64,000 nucleotides of DNA, from assembly GCF_963259705.1 (NCBI RefSeq), contig NC_081847.1, positions 67,353,754-67,417,753 of the forward strand, written 5' to 3'. The DNA is from Myotis daubentonii (Eukaryota > Chordata > Mammalia > Chiroptera > Vespertilionidae). Both the position numbers and the translations under genes were made by a program. The notes under the pieces were generated by a model. That model was given only the letters and a program-made list of their open reading frames with translations, had not been told where the DNA came from and searched no databases. Positions 36,861 to 47,884 of this stretch are shown here, piece by piece (the stretch's first letter is position 1; each line of letters begins with the position of its first letter).

Positions 36861-36999
36861 ACTTTATGGCCTATGCAATGACAGGAATGTAGAGAGGCAA
36901 GGCAATGGACATCCTCTCCTTCCTTCTCTAGTTCTGTGTCTGTCTGCTTCTTGTAGGCATCTGTATTTGCTGCAGCCTTTTTAAACCTCTCTTATAGAA

Positions 37000-37180
37000 T
37001 CACAGGGTCTCAGAGTCAGAAAGTGGTGATTTAAAATGCCACCTCTGTCACTTCCTGGCTCTGTGACCTTGGGCAAGTGACCTCACTTTTCTGAGCCTTG
37101 GTTAACTTTTTAAAACAATGAATGGAATACCTTCCCCGTGGGGTTGTTGGAAGGGTTATTAAATGAGAAATGTATAAAAG
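37000..37180 (+). repeat. MIR-like SINE
   Basis: CTCTGTGACCTTGGGCAAGT, TTTTCTGAGCCTTGG and GGTTGTTGGAAGGGTTATTA in MIR order, well preserved. Confidence 0.8.
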
Positions 37181-37697
37181 GCCTTTCTTCATAGTCTTGG
37201 TTTTGTAAATGGTAGGTATTTTTAGTTGTAGCAGTACTCAGAGAATTTAGGAACACTTACATGCACAGGTAGCTGCTTCCATTTGGGCTATAGTCAGAAT
37301 GTGTGTTCTGCTACTGGTGAGAAGGCTGCTCCCTGCCCTTGGCCTCAGGATCAGTCCGTGCAGAGCCAGGACTCCTGTAGACTGGCTGTGCCGGTGCTCG
37401 CAGGAGATGCTGGGAATGGAGAGCCATCAGTGGTCCCTGCCCGGGTGCTTTAGCGGGATGCTTGCTAAACAGACAGTCCTTTCAGGAGGGTTCCCCCAGG
37501 CCCAGGCAGGAGGACATTCTCTCCCTTCTGCCCCTAAAAGTTGCCAGGAATAGTTTGCTGGCTTCACTGAGGCCTGACATTTGAAAAGCACAAAGGAAGA
37601 CCTGCATCTTCCTGAAAGTTTGTTGTAGGAAGAGGAACTTAAAGGGGAAAAGTGACTTCAGTCCAGTCATATCTGAACGTTAAAAAATGTCAGGTGC

Positions 37698-37937
37698 ACC
37701 CTGGCCGGGTGGTTCAGTTGATTGGAATGTTGTCCTATGCTCCAAAAGGTGGGTTTGATTCCCAGTCAGGGCACATACCGAGGTTGTGGGTTCGATCCCT
37801 GTCAGGTTGTGTATGGGAGGCAACTGTTCGATGTTTCTCTCTCACATTGATGTTTCTCTCTCTGTCTCTTTCTCTCCTCCTATCTTTCCCCTCCCCCCTT
37901 TCCTCTCTCTAAACATATTCTTGGATGAGGATTAAAA
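37698..37937 (+). mobile_element. Older Ves-like tRNA SINE, sense
   Basis: It begins CCCTGGCCGGGTGGTTCAGT (A-box-like), has GGTTCGATCCC (B box), then TGTTTCTCTCTCACATTGA, and ends GGATGAGGATTAAAA, the tail shared with 32305 and 61229. Flanks AAATGTCAGGTG and AAAGTCAAGTG may be a diverged target duplication. Confidence 0.85.
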
Positions 37938-40900
37938 GAAAGTCAAGTGTTAGGGCCTCTAGAAATGACAAGCCAATTCTCTGCTAGGCACAGAGTGTGA
38001 GTCTTTAACAGTTGCGCTGAGTGCCTCCCCTGGGCTGAATGGTAGGGGCCCAAACCTAAGTTAGACACTGGCTCTGTCACATGATCAGAGCACATGATCT
38101 GTGGGAGAGCGAGCACCTGGAAGGATAGCACCTGAACGTTGGAGCATACTCAGGAGAAGGGGGGCTGGGAAGAATGGACTGGTTGGCTTTCTTGGAGATG
38201 CGGAGGGCCCTGAGAGGAAAGGAACATATGACCTGCACCTAAAAGACAAACAGGAGTTTACTAGGTGGAAAAGTGAGGGAAGGGCATTCCCATCAGAGGC
38301 AACAGCATGTGCAAAGACCCAGAATAATGGAATAGCAAAGACTGTTCTGTGATAGTTGACCTTTTTGTTTGAATAACAATTATTATAAAACAAAAGCAAA
38401 AACAATCACTCCATTGCATATTGCTGCCATTTTGACCAAGAAATAGCCTCTCATGTGTTCCTCTAGGCCTCTTGTGCCCATCATGGAGAGCTGTCCCTGT
38501 GAGGCTTGGGAGGATGTCTGTGGTCGTGCCAGCAGAGGCCGATGCAGAGTGTTTGCTGGCTAGAGCCTGTGTGTGTTGTCCAGCACTGGAATGTTCTCAG
38601 TCAGGTGATTTGTTTTATTTGGTCATCCAGACTCAAGTGACACAAAAGGGGGCTGATTCATAAAGCTGCAACAGAGTCCAGGCCCCCAAGATGCTTTCTG
38701 CTTGGCACTAGCAGAAGTGAGCAGCCCCTCCGTGCTGCCTGTGGTGATGGCAAAGCACTTGCCAACTACAAGAGCTGGAGGGCCCCCAGGCTACCTCCTG
38801 GGATCTGGACTGCAAAGGAAGCAAATTTGAATCTGTCACCTGTTTGTAGTTTCCTTAATTTTTGATTTGGCATTTTGATCAGTCTGTTTTTGGTCAAGGA
38901 AATGCATCCGTATCTCATAACAGGAAACCCCTTTTGTGATCTTTACTTCAAGGCATTTTTCTCTCTCTCTATTTCCTCCTACCTTTTTTTTTTCTTTTTT
39001 GGCAAAAATGTAGACCTAATATGATGTGCATCTTATTAAAAGTTCAGCATAAATTATTGCCATTGGTTTGTTTACAAAGTAAACAATTCCAAACCACTCA
39101 ATATGGCCTTTCTAAAGTCACTAGTCTTTTTAAAAAGTATTTCTTGGGGCTGAGATTGGGGTGGGAAGATGAAGTCACATGGTCCCGGGCTGCTCCCTGT
39201 CAGTGTCCTGTGTTAATTAGTAGATCGAAGGCAACAATCCAGCAGGCATCCCAGGATGCAGCAGGAACCACCCTGCAGGGGGGCCTGCCTTCCCCATTGG
39301 TGCACAGTCTCAGTGGGGTGGTGGGAACCCAAGAAGTTCTCAGCTCTTTCTCAGCCCTGCCATTCTCCTGCCCACAGAGTCCCCATGGAAAGTGTGAAAG
39401 TGGGGAATAGGAGGAAAGCAAGCCTGAGCAGGCCCCAGCACTTACTTCTTAGCTCTTAGGTGTGCATTGGCCTATGGGGCAGGCTCTGCCTTTCCTGCCT
39501 AATGGAGCACCTCTGTCAGCCCAGGAGTGGAGGAAAGACAGACAGTGGAAGGTGAGGTGGCTCTGGTCCCTAGGGCTGAGCTATCCTAGCTGCCTCTGGA
39601 GGACAGGGCCCTGGCAGGGCATCAGATGGCTACGTCTCCTGTGAGGGGCAGGCCTTGTGGGCACATTGGGATGGCTGGCTCTGGAAACTTCCAAAGCCTC
39701 ACCCTTGGAAAGTGTAGTCCACATAGAATCTTGAAATATAACCAGCTGGATCAGGCCTCCCACCCCTTGGTAGGGAGAAAGGTAGGGCAGAGGCAAGGGG
39801 AGGGAGGGAGTCTGAGCTGACTGTCCCTTGTGGCCGACACTATAGAATGCCCCTCTGACCTTGTCCTGGGCATCCAGAAAACTCCCTGGTCTCCTCTGTA
39901 CAACCCCAAAGTCTAGCATTCAAGGCCATCCTGATGTGCCCTGCCTTACTCCACTGCCACAGCAAACGGAATTTTCATGTTTCCTTAGACACCTTTGCCT
40001 CCTGCTGGCCATACATGATCTGTGGGACCTGTACTCCCTCTTCTGTCAGGAGCATTTGTGTAGGCACTTCATCTTCTGCCTCTCCACCTATACACATCCA
40101 CCCCTTCCGCTGGCCTCTAACCACCAGTTGACACTGTTACCTTGCAGGCAGCACTCTGGAAGTGTGCATTGGCTAAAAGTCCCCTTCAATGCCTCTGGTC
40201 ACGAAAGCTGCACCTCATGTTGTGCATCGCCCAGGTGAGGGGATCTCCTAGAGCCCCAGAGATTTGTAAAAGCTTCTGCAGTCTTTTCTGTAAAAGAATT
40301 AAAGCAAGCATGCAGCCCAAGTGATGGTGACCCCTCGCTGAATTGGCAGCATGGTGCTGGCCTCTGTGCTCCAACCTCTGTGAGCTCATTCTTCCTGGGA
40401 GACCAGAGGTGAGCAGCAGGGAGGAGCAACACAGTGGAATAAGGACATGCAGCGTGGGCCTTACTGTGGGATCCAGGGTCTGGGAGGAGTGGTCAGGGAC
40501 TGGGGTAGGGGAGAAACACGTAGTGAAGGCACTTGATCCCCCAAGGGAGGGATAGCTTGGGATAAATTGGAAATCTAGCACATAGTAGCTGCTTAGGATA
40601 TATGCTTTCCCTTCTCTTGATTACCACTAGGTTTGATGATAACTTTCTGAGAATTATTTTAGGGGGAAAAAAACTCTTCCTGGAGCTACTTTCTGGAGAC
40701 TTGGTTTCACCAATGCCTCCATCTTTGTTTTTGGATTGAGGACTCCGCTCTGGTTTCATTCATGGGAAGAGAGGGTGGTAAAGAACCTTCCAAACTTCAG
40801 GTGGATGGAAGCTGTGTCAGGGAGGAAAACACCTGATGTTGGGAAGCTTGGAATGATAGCCGCCATGACCTCAAGGTAATCTTGAGTCCACAATTACTCG

Positions 40901-40940
40901 ATGTATCCCAGAGCTTCCTGCCTTTTTTTTATTCCTCCAA
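37938..40940. other. Intron stretch, mostly unique
   Basis: It contains the palindromic forkhead-type site at 39068-39086. About 38840-39150 is A/T-rich and shows no repeat signature. No coding signal is supported. Confidence 0.5.
39068..39086. promoter_or_regulatory. Candidate paired forkhead (FOX) site
   Basis: TTGTTTACAAAGTAAACAA is an inverted repeat of the forkhead core TGTTTAC with 8-bp arms and a 3-bp spacer. Function is inferred from the motif alone. Confidence 0.35.
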
Positions 40941-41233
40941 CTAGAGGCCCGCTGCACTAAGAGATTCATACAATAGGCCTTCCTTCCCCTGGCTGCTGGC
41001 ACCGGTTTTCCTCTGACACCTGGGACCCACCCGGCCGCAGCAGAGAAGCCAAGCCTCTTCAGTCTTCAGTCATCTTCAGTCTTCGCTCAGGTGGTGCCTT
41101 CAGTCTTCACTCCGTGCCTGCATATGCAAATCAACTGCCATCTTTGTTGGGTTAATTTGCATAGTCATCCTGATTGGCTGGTGGGCGTGGCAGAGTGACA
41201 CCAATTTGCATGTTTCTCTTTTATTAGTGTAGA
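40941..41233 (-). mobile_element. Helitron A of the head-to-tail array (293 bp)
   Basis: On the minus strand it starts TCTACACTAATAAAAGAG and ends GGGCCTCTAG before a host T. The 3' hairpin is decayed. The start abuts the CTAG of the next unit with no spacer. Confidence 0.85.
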
Positions 41234-41704
41234 CTAGAGGCCCGGTGCACAAAAATTTGTGCATTCGAGGGGGAGGGGGGGTCCCTCAGCCCAGCCTGTG
41301 CCCTCTCGCAGTCTGGGACCCTTCAGGGGATGACCACCTGCTGGCTTAGGCCCGCTCCTCGGGGGTTTGGGCCTAAGATGGCAATCAGACATCCCTCTGG
41401 CAGCCCGGCAGCCCTCGGGGGATGTCCACTTGCCAGCGGGGAGAGGGCCTAAACTGCAGTAGGACATCCTTAGCGCTGCTGAGGAGGCAAGAGAGGCTCC
41501 CACCACCACCGCTGTACTGGCAGCCATCAGCCTGGCTTGTGGCTGAGCAGAGTTCCTCCCATGTGAGAGCGACCTAACCACCAGAGGGCAGCTCCTGCAT
41601 TGGGAGTCTGCCGCCTGGTGGTCAGTGTGTGTCATAGTGACCAGTCATTCCCAGTCTTTCTGCTGTTAGGGTCAGTTTGCATATTACCCTTTTACTACAT
41701 AGGA
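41234..41704 (-). mobile_element. Helitron B, standard-type body (471 bp)
   Basis: The minus-strand end has a hairpin close to GTGCACAAAAATTTGTGCAC followed by CGGGCCTCTAG. The 5' side reads TCCTATGTAGTAAAAGGG. The body has the GACCACCAGGCGGCAGAC-type sequence common in bat Helitrons and lacks the minisatellite found in D. Its 5' end joins the decayed 3' end of C. Confidence 0.85.
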
Positions 41705-42369
41705 TAAGGCCTGGTGCACGGGTGGGGGCCAGCTGGTTTGCCCTGAAGGGTGTCCCAGGTAAGGGTGGGGGTCACGCTTGGGTGCCTGGCCAGCCTGGAT
41801 GAGGGGATGAGGGCTGTTTGCAGCTGGTCACACCCCCTTCAGGGTGGGGGTCCCCACTGGGGTGCCTGGCCAGTCTGGGTGAGGGGCTGAGGGCCGTTTT
41901 CAGGCTGGCGGGTGACTGAAGCTCCCAACCTCTCCTTTTTTTCTTTTTTCTTTTTATTCTGGGATTTATTTACCTTCTGTGGCTGTCACTGAAGCTAAGA
42001 GCCGGCTTTAGCTCTGAGGTTTGGCTCCTGCTCTGAAACCTTGGCTACTGAAAGCAGGTATCTGGGTTTGCTTGGCTTCTATAATTGAAACACTGTAGCA
42101 ACTCTAGCTCTGAAGCCCGTTTCTGGGGATTGTTTAGCTTGTATAATTGCAACATTGATTCTTAGAGTGCAGCTCAGAGGCCGGCAGTGGCAGGTGGGGA
42201 ACCTTGGTTTCCTCCATCACTAGAGCAAGCAAGCCTCCTGTTCGCTTCAGCTGCCTGGCTGCCGGCCGCCATCTTAGTTGGCAGTTAATTTGCATATCAC
42301 CCTGATTAGACAATGGGAAGGGTAGCGAAGTTACGGTTAATTACCATATTTCTCTATTATTAGCTAGGA
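41705..42369 (-). mobile_element. Helitron C, second half of a fused unit (665 bp)
   Basis: On the minus strand it begins TCCTAGCTAATAATAGAG and ends GCACCAGGCCTTA, where the usual CTAG terminator is lost, running straight into TCCTAT of B. It is homologous to E and G. Confidence 0.82.
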
Positions 42370-42534
42370 CTAGAGGCCCGGTGCACAAAAATTTGTGCAC
42401 TGGCAGGGGTGGGAGGTGTCCCTCAGCCCCACTTGTGCCCTCTCACAGTCTGGGACCCCTCGGGAGATAACGACCTGCTGGCTTAGGCCCGCTCCCGCTA
42501 GGGCAGGCCCAATCCCTAGGTGCAGTCCCTGGTC

Positions 42535-42958
42535 AGGCTCAGAGCAGGGCCGATTGGGGAGTTGGGGCGCCGCCCCCTGTCATGCACAGAGCAGGGCGGA
42601 TCTGGAGGTTGCGATGTCACCCCCAGTCACGCTCAGGGTGGGGCCAATTGGGGGGTTGGGGCACCGCCCCCTGTCACACTCAAGGCAGGATCGATGGGGA
42701 GGTTGTGGCGCCATTCCCTGTCATGCACAGAGCAGGGTGGATCAGGGGGTTGTGGTGCTACCCCTGTCACATACAGAGCCGGCTGATCAGGGGGTTGGGG
42801 CGCTGCCCCCTGTCACGCACAGAGCAGGGCCCATCAGGGGGTTGGGGCGCCTTCCCCTGTCACGCACAGAGCAGGGCGGGTAGCGAGGTTGTGGCCCCGC
42901 CCCCTGTCACACACAGAGCTGCAGGGTGATCAGGGGGTTTGGGCGCTGCCCCCTGTCA
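42535..42958. repeat. 47-bp minisatellite, about 9 copies
   Basis: Each unit has CAGAGCAGGG, a GATCAGGGGGTTGGGG-like run and CCCCCTGTCACGCA. The period is 47 bp where measured. The unit contains no stop codon in any forward frame. Confidence 0.92.
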
Positions 42959-42961
42959 CGC

Positions 42962-43340
42962 TGCTCCAGGGGCCAGGAGGCCTTGTGGCTCCGCTGATCC
43001 TAGTGCTGGGAGGCCTCACGGCTCCGCTTGACACTGGGGCAGTGAGGCCTCGAGGCTCTGCTGATCCTGGTGTGGGAGGCTCTGCTGATCCCATGCCAGG
43101 AGGCCTTGCGGCTCCACTGATCCTGGTGCCAGGAGGCCTTGCGGCTCCACTGATCCTGGTGCCAGGAGGCCTTGCGGCTCTGCTGATCCCAGTGCCGGGA
43201 AGCCTCGCGTCTCCGCTGATCCCGGGTTCGGGAGGCCTTGCGGCTCCGCTGATCCCGGGTTCGGGAGGCCTTGCGGCTCCGCTGATCCCAGGTTCGGGAG
43301 GCCTCGCAGCTCCGCTGATCCCGGTGCTGGGAGGCATATT
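42962..43340. repeat. 33-bp minisatellite, about 11 copies
   Basis: Units of about 33 bp contain GGAGGCCTTGCGGCTCC and CTGATCC. Because 33 is a multiple of 3, one frame yields an 11-residue peptide repeat (GGLAAPLILVP). This is a repeat artefact. Confidence 0.92.
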
Positions 43341-43359
43341 ACCCTTTTACTATATAGGA

Positions 43360-44052
43360 TAGAGGCCTGGTGCACGGGTGGGGGCCGGCTGGTTTGCCCT
43401 GAAGGGTGTCCTGGATCAGGGTGGGGGTCCTGCTTGGGTGCCTGGCCAGCCTGGATGAGGGGATGATGGCTGTTTGCAGCTGGTCACACCCCCTTCAGGG
43501 TGGGGGTCCCCACTGGGGTGCCTGGCCAGTCTGGGTGAGGGGCTGAGGGCCGTTTTTAGGCTGGCGGGTGACTGAAGCTCCCAACCTCTCCTTTTTTTCT
43601 TTTCTTTTCTTTTTTATTCTGGGATTTATTTACCTTCTATGGCTGTCACTGGAGCTGAGAGCAGGCTCCAGCTCTGAGGCTGCAGCTGGCTGAAAGCAGA
43701 TATCTGGGTTTGTTTACCTTCTATAATTGAAACATTGTTGCCATCACAGCCACTCTAAGCTCTGAGGCCGAAGCTGGCTGAAAGCAGGTTTCTGGAGCTT
43801 GTTTAGCTTCTATAATTGCAACATAGTTGCTTAGAGTGCAAGCTCAGAGGCCGGCAGCGGCAGGCGGGGAACGTTGGCTTCCTCCGTTGGTTTCTTCCGT
43901 CACTGGAGCAAGCAAACCTCCTGTTCGCTTCAGCTGCCTGGCTGCCGGTTGCCATCTTGGTTGGCAGTTAATTTGCATATCACCCTGATTAGCCAATGGG
44001 AAGGGTAGCGAAGTTACAGTTAATTACCATGTTTCTCTATTATTAGATAGGG
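43360..44052 (-). mobile_element. Helitron E, second half of a fused unit (693 bp)
   Basis: On the minus strand it starts at CCCTATCTAATAATAGAG (first T changed to C) after a host A. It ends GCACCAGGCCTCTA directly against TCCTAT of D. It keeps the ATGCAAATTAACTGCCAACC and AGATGGC-type 5' region. Confidence 0.83.
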
Positions 44053-44694
44053 TGGCCTCATAGGAGAATTTCATATGTATGACTACCCTATTTTCTGTGC
44101 TCAGATGGTAAGCCTCCTTCCCTATGACTCATTCATGTTGTAAAATTATGTATTTTTAAAGAATTGAAACTGTAAATCTATAAAACAACACATAACATAT
44201 AAAGTTATAAAATTGGTTGTTGTTTTTTCTAGCCAGCTCTGTGAAGCTAATCCTATCACATTCCCAGATCTTGGGTTTAAACCAAGTGCTTGCCTCACTT
44301 TGCTGAAAACACTTACCAATTAGCTCCTGGTCAACCCAGCTGACTTCTCCAAGTACTTGGTAGATGCTGGTGGGACATGTCTCATTGAAATCCAGTAGCT
44401 GGGATGGTCAGAAGAACCTGGGGCAGGAGAGAGGGTACATCCTGTGTCCTCTCATGCAGGGAGTGGGGATCCTGCAGTTTAGGGCAATGTTTGGCCAGAT
44501 GTGATGCAGGGTTCTAGAAATCATCTATTACCCTTGGGCCAGAGGGGGCATGTCCCTGGATCAGCTCCTCTTGCTCTCTTGTGCCAATCTGAGTCACCAC
44601 TGTTTTCTTGCACACTGAAAAGACAAAATGTTATGATATCCATGGACACATGACACACTGGCAGGCTTGGAAAAGGGCATTGGGAACCCAAGAG

Positions 44695-44870
44695 CACAGC
44701 CATGGTTCAAATCCAGGCCTGGCTGCTGCTTGCTGTGTGGTCATGGTCCTTTCACTTTTATGACCTTTACTTTCTTCATCTCTCAGATGGAGCAGAGATG
44801 ACTCGTCCTTTCTTCCTTTCATGGTGTCATTGTGAGGATTAAGTCAGAAATGACAAAAATATTGGGGTCC
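44695..44870 (+). repeat. MIR-like SINE
   Basis: GGTTCAAATCCAGGCCTGGC, TTTCTTCATCTCTCAGATGG and TTGTGAGGATTAAGTCAG in MIR order. Confidence 0.75.
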
Positions 44871-45294
44871 CCTGTGGAGATGAGATCTGAGCACCCTGTG
44901 GTTCCTGTTGGGGTGGGGCCTGGACCATGGCTCTGTGCCCTTTCCCACCATGCAAGTGCCGTCCATGGCTTTCTGTGGCTTCAGGGGTTGTCTTCCCCAA
45001 GTGACATTCACTGGTGGGGTTGGCTCCTCAGAAGAGCAGACCCAGCTCTTGTTATCGCCCTGAGTCTGGGTGTGCTAGAACTGGTCTAGAGACCCCTGGA
45101 TAGCTATTCTGGCCACTTACCAGCTGCCTTTCTTCCCGGTCAGGATTTCTCTCATTGTAATTTTTTCTTTTTTTAATCTCCTATTTTTGACTCCAATATT
45201 GTATACTGAAATATGGCCTTTTATCGCATTGCTGGATCTTGATAGGCTAGAATGATGGTAAGAAGCTAATGAAATAAACGATATTATTATGGCA

Positions 45295-45830
45295 ATTATA
45301 TTAATTTCCTATTCCTGTTCCTATTGATTGTATAACAAATTACCACTAAATTTGTGATGCTACTGACTTAGTAGCTTAAAGCAACATACATTTATTCTCT
45401 TACAGTTCTGGAGGTCAGAACTCTGAAATGAGTCTCACTGGGCTAAAATCAAGGGGTCCCAGGGCTAAGTTCCTCCTGGAGCTGTGAGGGAGAATCCCTT
45501 TTTTGCTTTTTCCAGATTCTAGAGGCTGCCTGCATTCTTTGGCAGGTGGCCCCTTCCTCCATCTTCAAGACCAGCAGTGGCTAATGAAGTCTTTATCTTG
45601 ATGATCTCTCTAATTCTGACTCTTCTGCTGCCTCTTCCCTATTTAAGGACCCTTGCAGTAACATTGGTCCCACACAGATAATCCAGAATATTTCCACTTT
45701 TAAGGTTAGCTGATCAGCAACTTTAATGCTGTCTACAACCTTATTTCCCCCTTGTGTATCATAACATACCACAGGTTCCAGGGGTGAGGACCTGTACACC
45801 TCTCAGGGACCATTGCTCTGCCTGCCACAG
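45295..45830 (+). repeat. Old mammal-wide interspersed repeat, family not certain
   Basis: TATAACAAATTACCAC, TACAGTTCTGGAGGTCAGAA, GGCCCCTTCCTCCATCTTCA and CATACCACAGGTTCCAGG are landmarks of a common ancient placental repeat. I do not give it a firm family name. Confidence 0.6.
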
Positions 45831-45859
45831 CAATAAAATTTACAGTCACAGAAACAGCT

Positions 45860-46040
45860 GTTATATCTGGAGTGCTTGCTATGTACTAGACAATTGCATA
45901 AATTTACACAAATCCACACAACTGCCCTGTAGGGAATGGACAGTACCTTGTTTTGGGAGATGAAATAGAGGGGTCACAGTGCTGGCCTGGAGCTTTCACT
46001 AGTAGATGATTGGGGCTGGGATTCCAAGCTGTGTGTGCCT
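45860..46040 (-). repeat. MIR-like SINE, reverse
   Basis: 'gagtgcttgctatgtactag', 'cacacaactgccctgtaggg' and 'attggggctgggattcc' in reverse MIR order. Confidence 0.65.
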
Positions 46041-46059
46041 TAGAGTGCTGCGAGTGTGT

Positions 46060-46410
46060 GTGTGTACATACGTACTGTGTGCGTTGAAGAAATAATCCTA
46101 GTGCTATACAAAAAGTAAAAGCCCCTTCAGTACCTTTTCCAAGAAGTTGGAAATTTTGCTCTTCCAGATATTTCCTATGTATATATAAACATAAATAGAT
46201 ATGTAACGGTTTTTAAACAACTAGGACTACATTATATTTATTGTTTGATGCTTAGGCATTTTTTTCCACATTAATGTTATCCCTCCTCCTTTCCTAAAAG
46301 CAGTGAAGTATATTGCATGCACTATAAATTATTTTTTCTTATTGGGTATTTAATCTGATTCCAAGTGTTTGCGCTTGTTAAAGTTAAATAGGGATAAATG
46401 CAAAATTCGG
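46060..46410 (-). repeat. Old LINE-1-like 3'-region sequence, antisense
   Basis: 'ttcctatgtatatataaaca', 'gactacattatatttattg' and 'tcttattgggtatttaatctg' follow the order in old LINE-1 3' regions. Confidence 0.45.
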
Positions 46411-47562
46411 TAGTTGGTTCTCCCAAACCACCTCCATGAATAGAGACACAATTTTCTGTCAGCATAGGTGGTGATGTGATTGCCTGCCCCAAGGAAGGAT
46501 TGCAGCAGATGTGCCAAAGAGCCTACCTGCTGGCTCCCAGGTTAGACCATGCCATGTGTGGTGTCTCATATTGGGGCCATAATTTAAAGGGGACTTTACC
46601 AAGTTGGAGCAGCAGAGGAAGCCTTGGAGACTTGGTAGCAATGATGAAAGGATATGTAGATGGGCAGTCTCCAATTCCCATCTCTGATAGTGCCCTGGCT
46701 TCCAGCTCGTGCCCACACACTGGCAGATTCTTAGGTATGCACACTTGTTCCTGCTCTCTCTTCTGCCCAGTGAGCTCCCACACCTCTGTGAGGGATTGAC
46801 TCACAGCTTGTGTCCTCTGTGAGTTTGGGCTCAGCATACAGGCAGGACTTGGGGTCATCTGCAGAACTGAAACGTAAGGTGGTGAATTGGTTGGACTTTA
46901 CAGTGCAGGGAAGCCCCCTCTGGCCCTTGGGAGATGCTTCCCAGGAGGTTGTTAAAATGAAAGGGAGGCAGGTGTTGATTCCAGACCTGTGAATTCAGAC
47001 TCCCTGCTCTTCTCCCTCCTTGTTACTCTGCCTGTCCAGTGTCTTCTGTGAGCCCCTTTCCCTTCTCTCCCTGTCCTTTATTCCCTGCATGGCAAGTTGT
47101 TTCTCATCTTTAGCTGTAACACTCCTGACAGGCTGGAGGGGAGAGGAGCTCTGTGGGGTGGGAGTGGGAGGAGGGCCTGGTGCCCAGAGAGAGTTTCAAA
47201 TGTTTCATGAGGTGGGCATGAGCAGAGAGGCTGTATGGTCCTGGGAGAAAGGCCCATGGGTAGAAGGGCATGAGATTTGACAGAGGATCCCACTGGGAAG
47301 GTGGGCCTGCGGGCCTGTGCGGAGTGGCCACTGAAGAGCCTGGGTGGCTGCTAGCATTTGTGTGGTAGGGTGAAGATGAATTTTTCTCATCTAAGTGGAA
47401 AAACAGCCCGATTTTTATCAGGGCAAGTTGGTTTGAGTGTTAGTTAAGTCATTTGTCAAAGCTCATTTAGTTGTCAAAATTAAATCATTCTCCTCCATTT
47501 CCTAGTGGATTGGTTATAATGATAACTTTCTTGGCATGACATTTATCATTCTAGTCCAAAAA

Positions 47563-47589
47563 GGGGACGGGGCGGGTGGGGGCGGGGGG
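47563..47589 (+). other. G-quadruplex motif
   Basis: Five G tracts of 4, 4, 3, 5 and 6 bases with loops of AC, C, T and C. It sits in otherwise ordinary intron about 300 bp before the solo LTR and is not part of a recognised repeat. Confidence 0.75.
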
Positions 47590-47884
47590 AGATATACACA
47601 GAGATATATGCTATTCCTTTTGTGGTAGAAAGATGCTATTTTAATAGTATTTAATTTTTATTCTCACTTATAATATTAGTGTTCATTTAGCTGTAACTGT
47701 GTGCCTGATTTCAAAGCAGAACACCACCAGTGGTCATATTCTCCCAGGAGGGAGACAGGATGAGATGGGCATTACCTCACCTGGCAATGCTGACAATAGC
47801 AGAGAGCAACCCTACAGATAGACTGACTCAATGCCCTCATTTCCAGCCATGAAATTAAAAAATAAAAATTCTAAAATAATTATT

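Larger units (their letters stand above)
42370..43359 (-). mobile_element. Helitron D with internal minisatellites (990 bp)
   Basis: Its 3' end is intact: the perfect 9-bp-arm hairpin GTGCACAAAAATTTGTGCAC at 42381-42400, then CTAG. The 5' side is TCCTATATAGTAAAAGGG. The interior holds the 47-bp and 33-bp tandem repeats. Confidence 0.87.
44053..47884. other. Intron stretch with ancient repeats
   Basis: It contains MIR-like elements (44695-44870, 45860-46040), an older mammalian repeat (45295-45830), LINE-1-like sequence (46060-46410) and a G-quadruplex motif at 47563. No gene is seen. Confidence 0.5.

Noticed and set aside
42889..43362. 157-codon frame with GGLAAPLILVP repeats
   Set aside because: It is produced by the 33-bp minisatellite; the antisense frames are open too.
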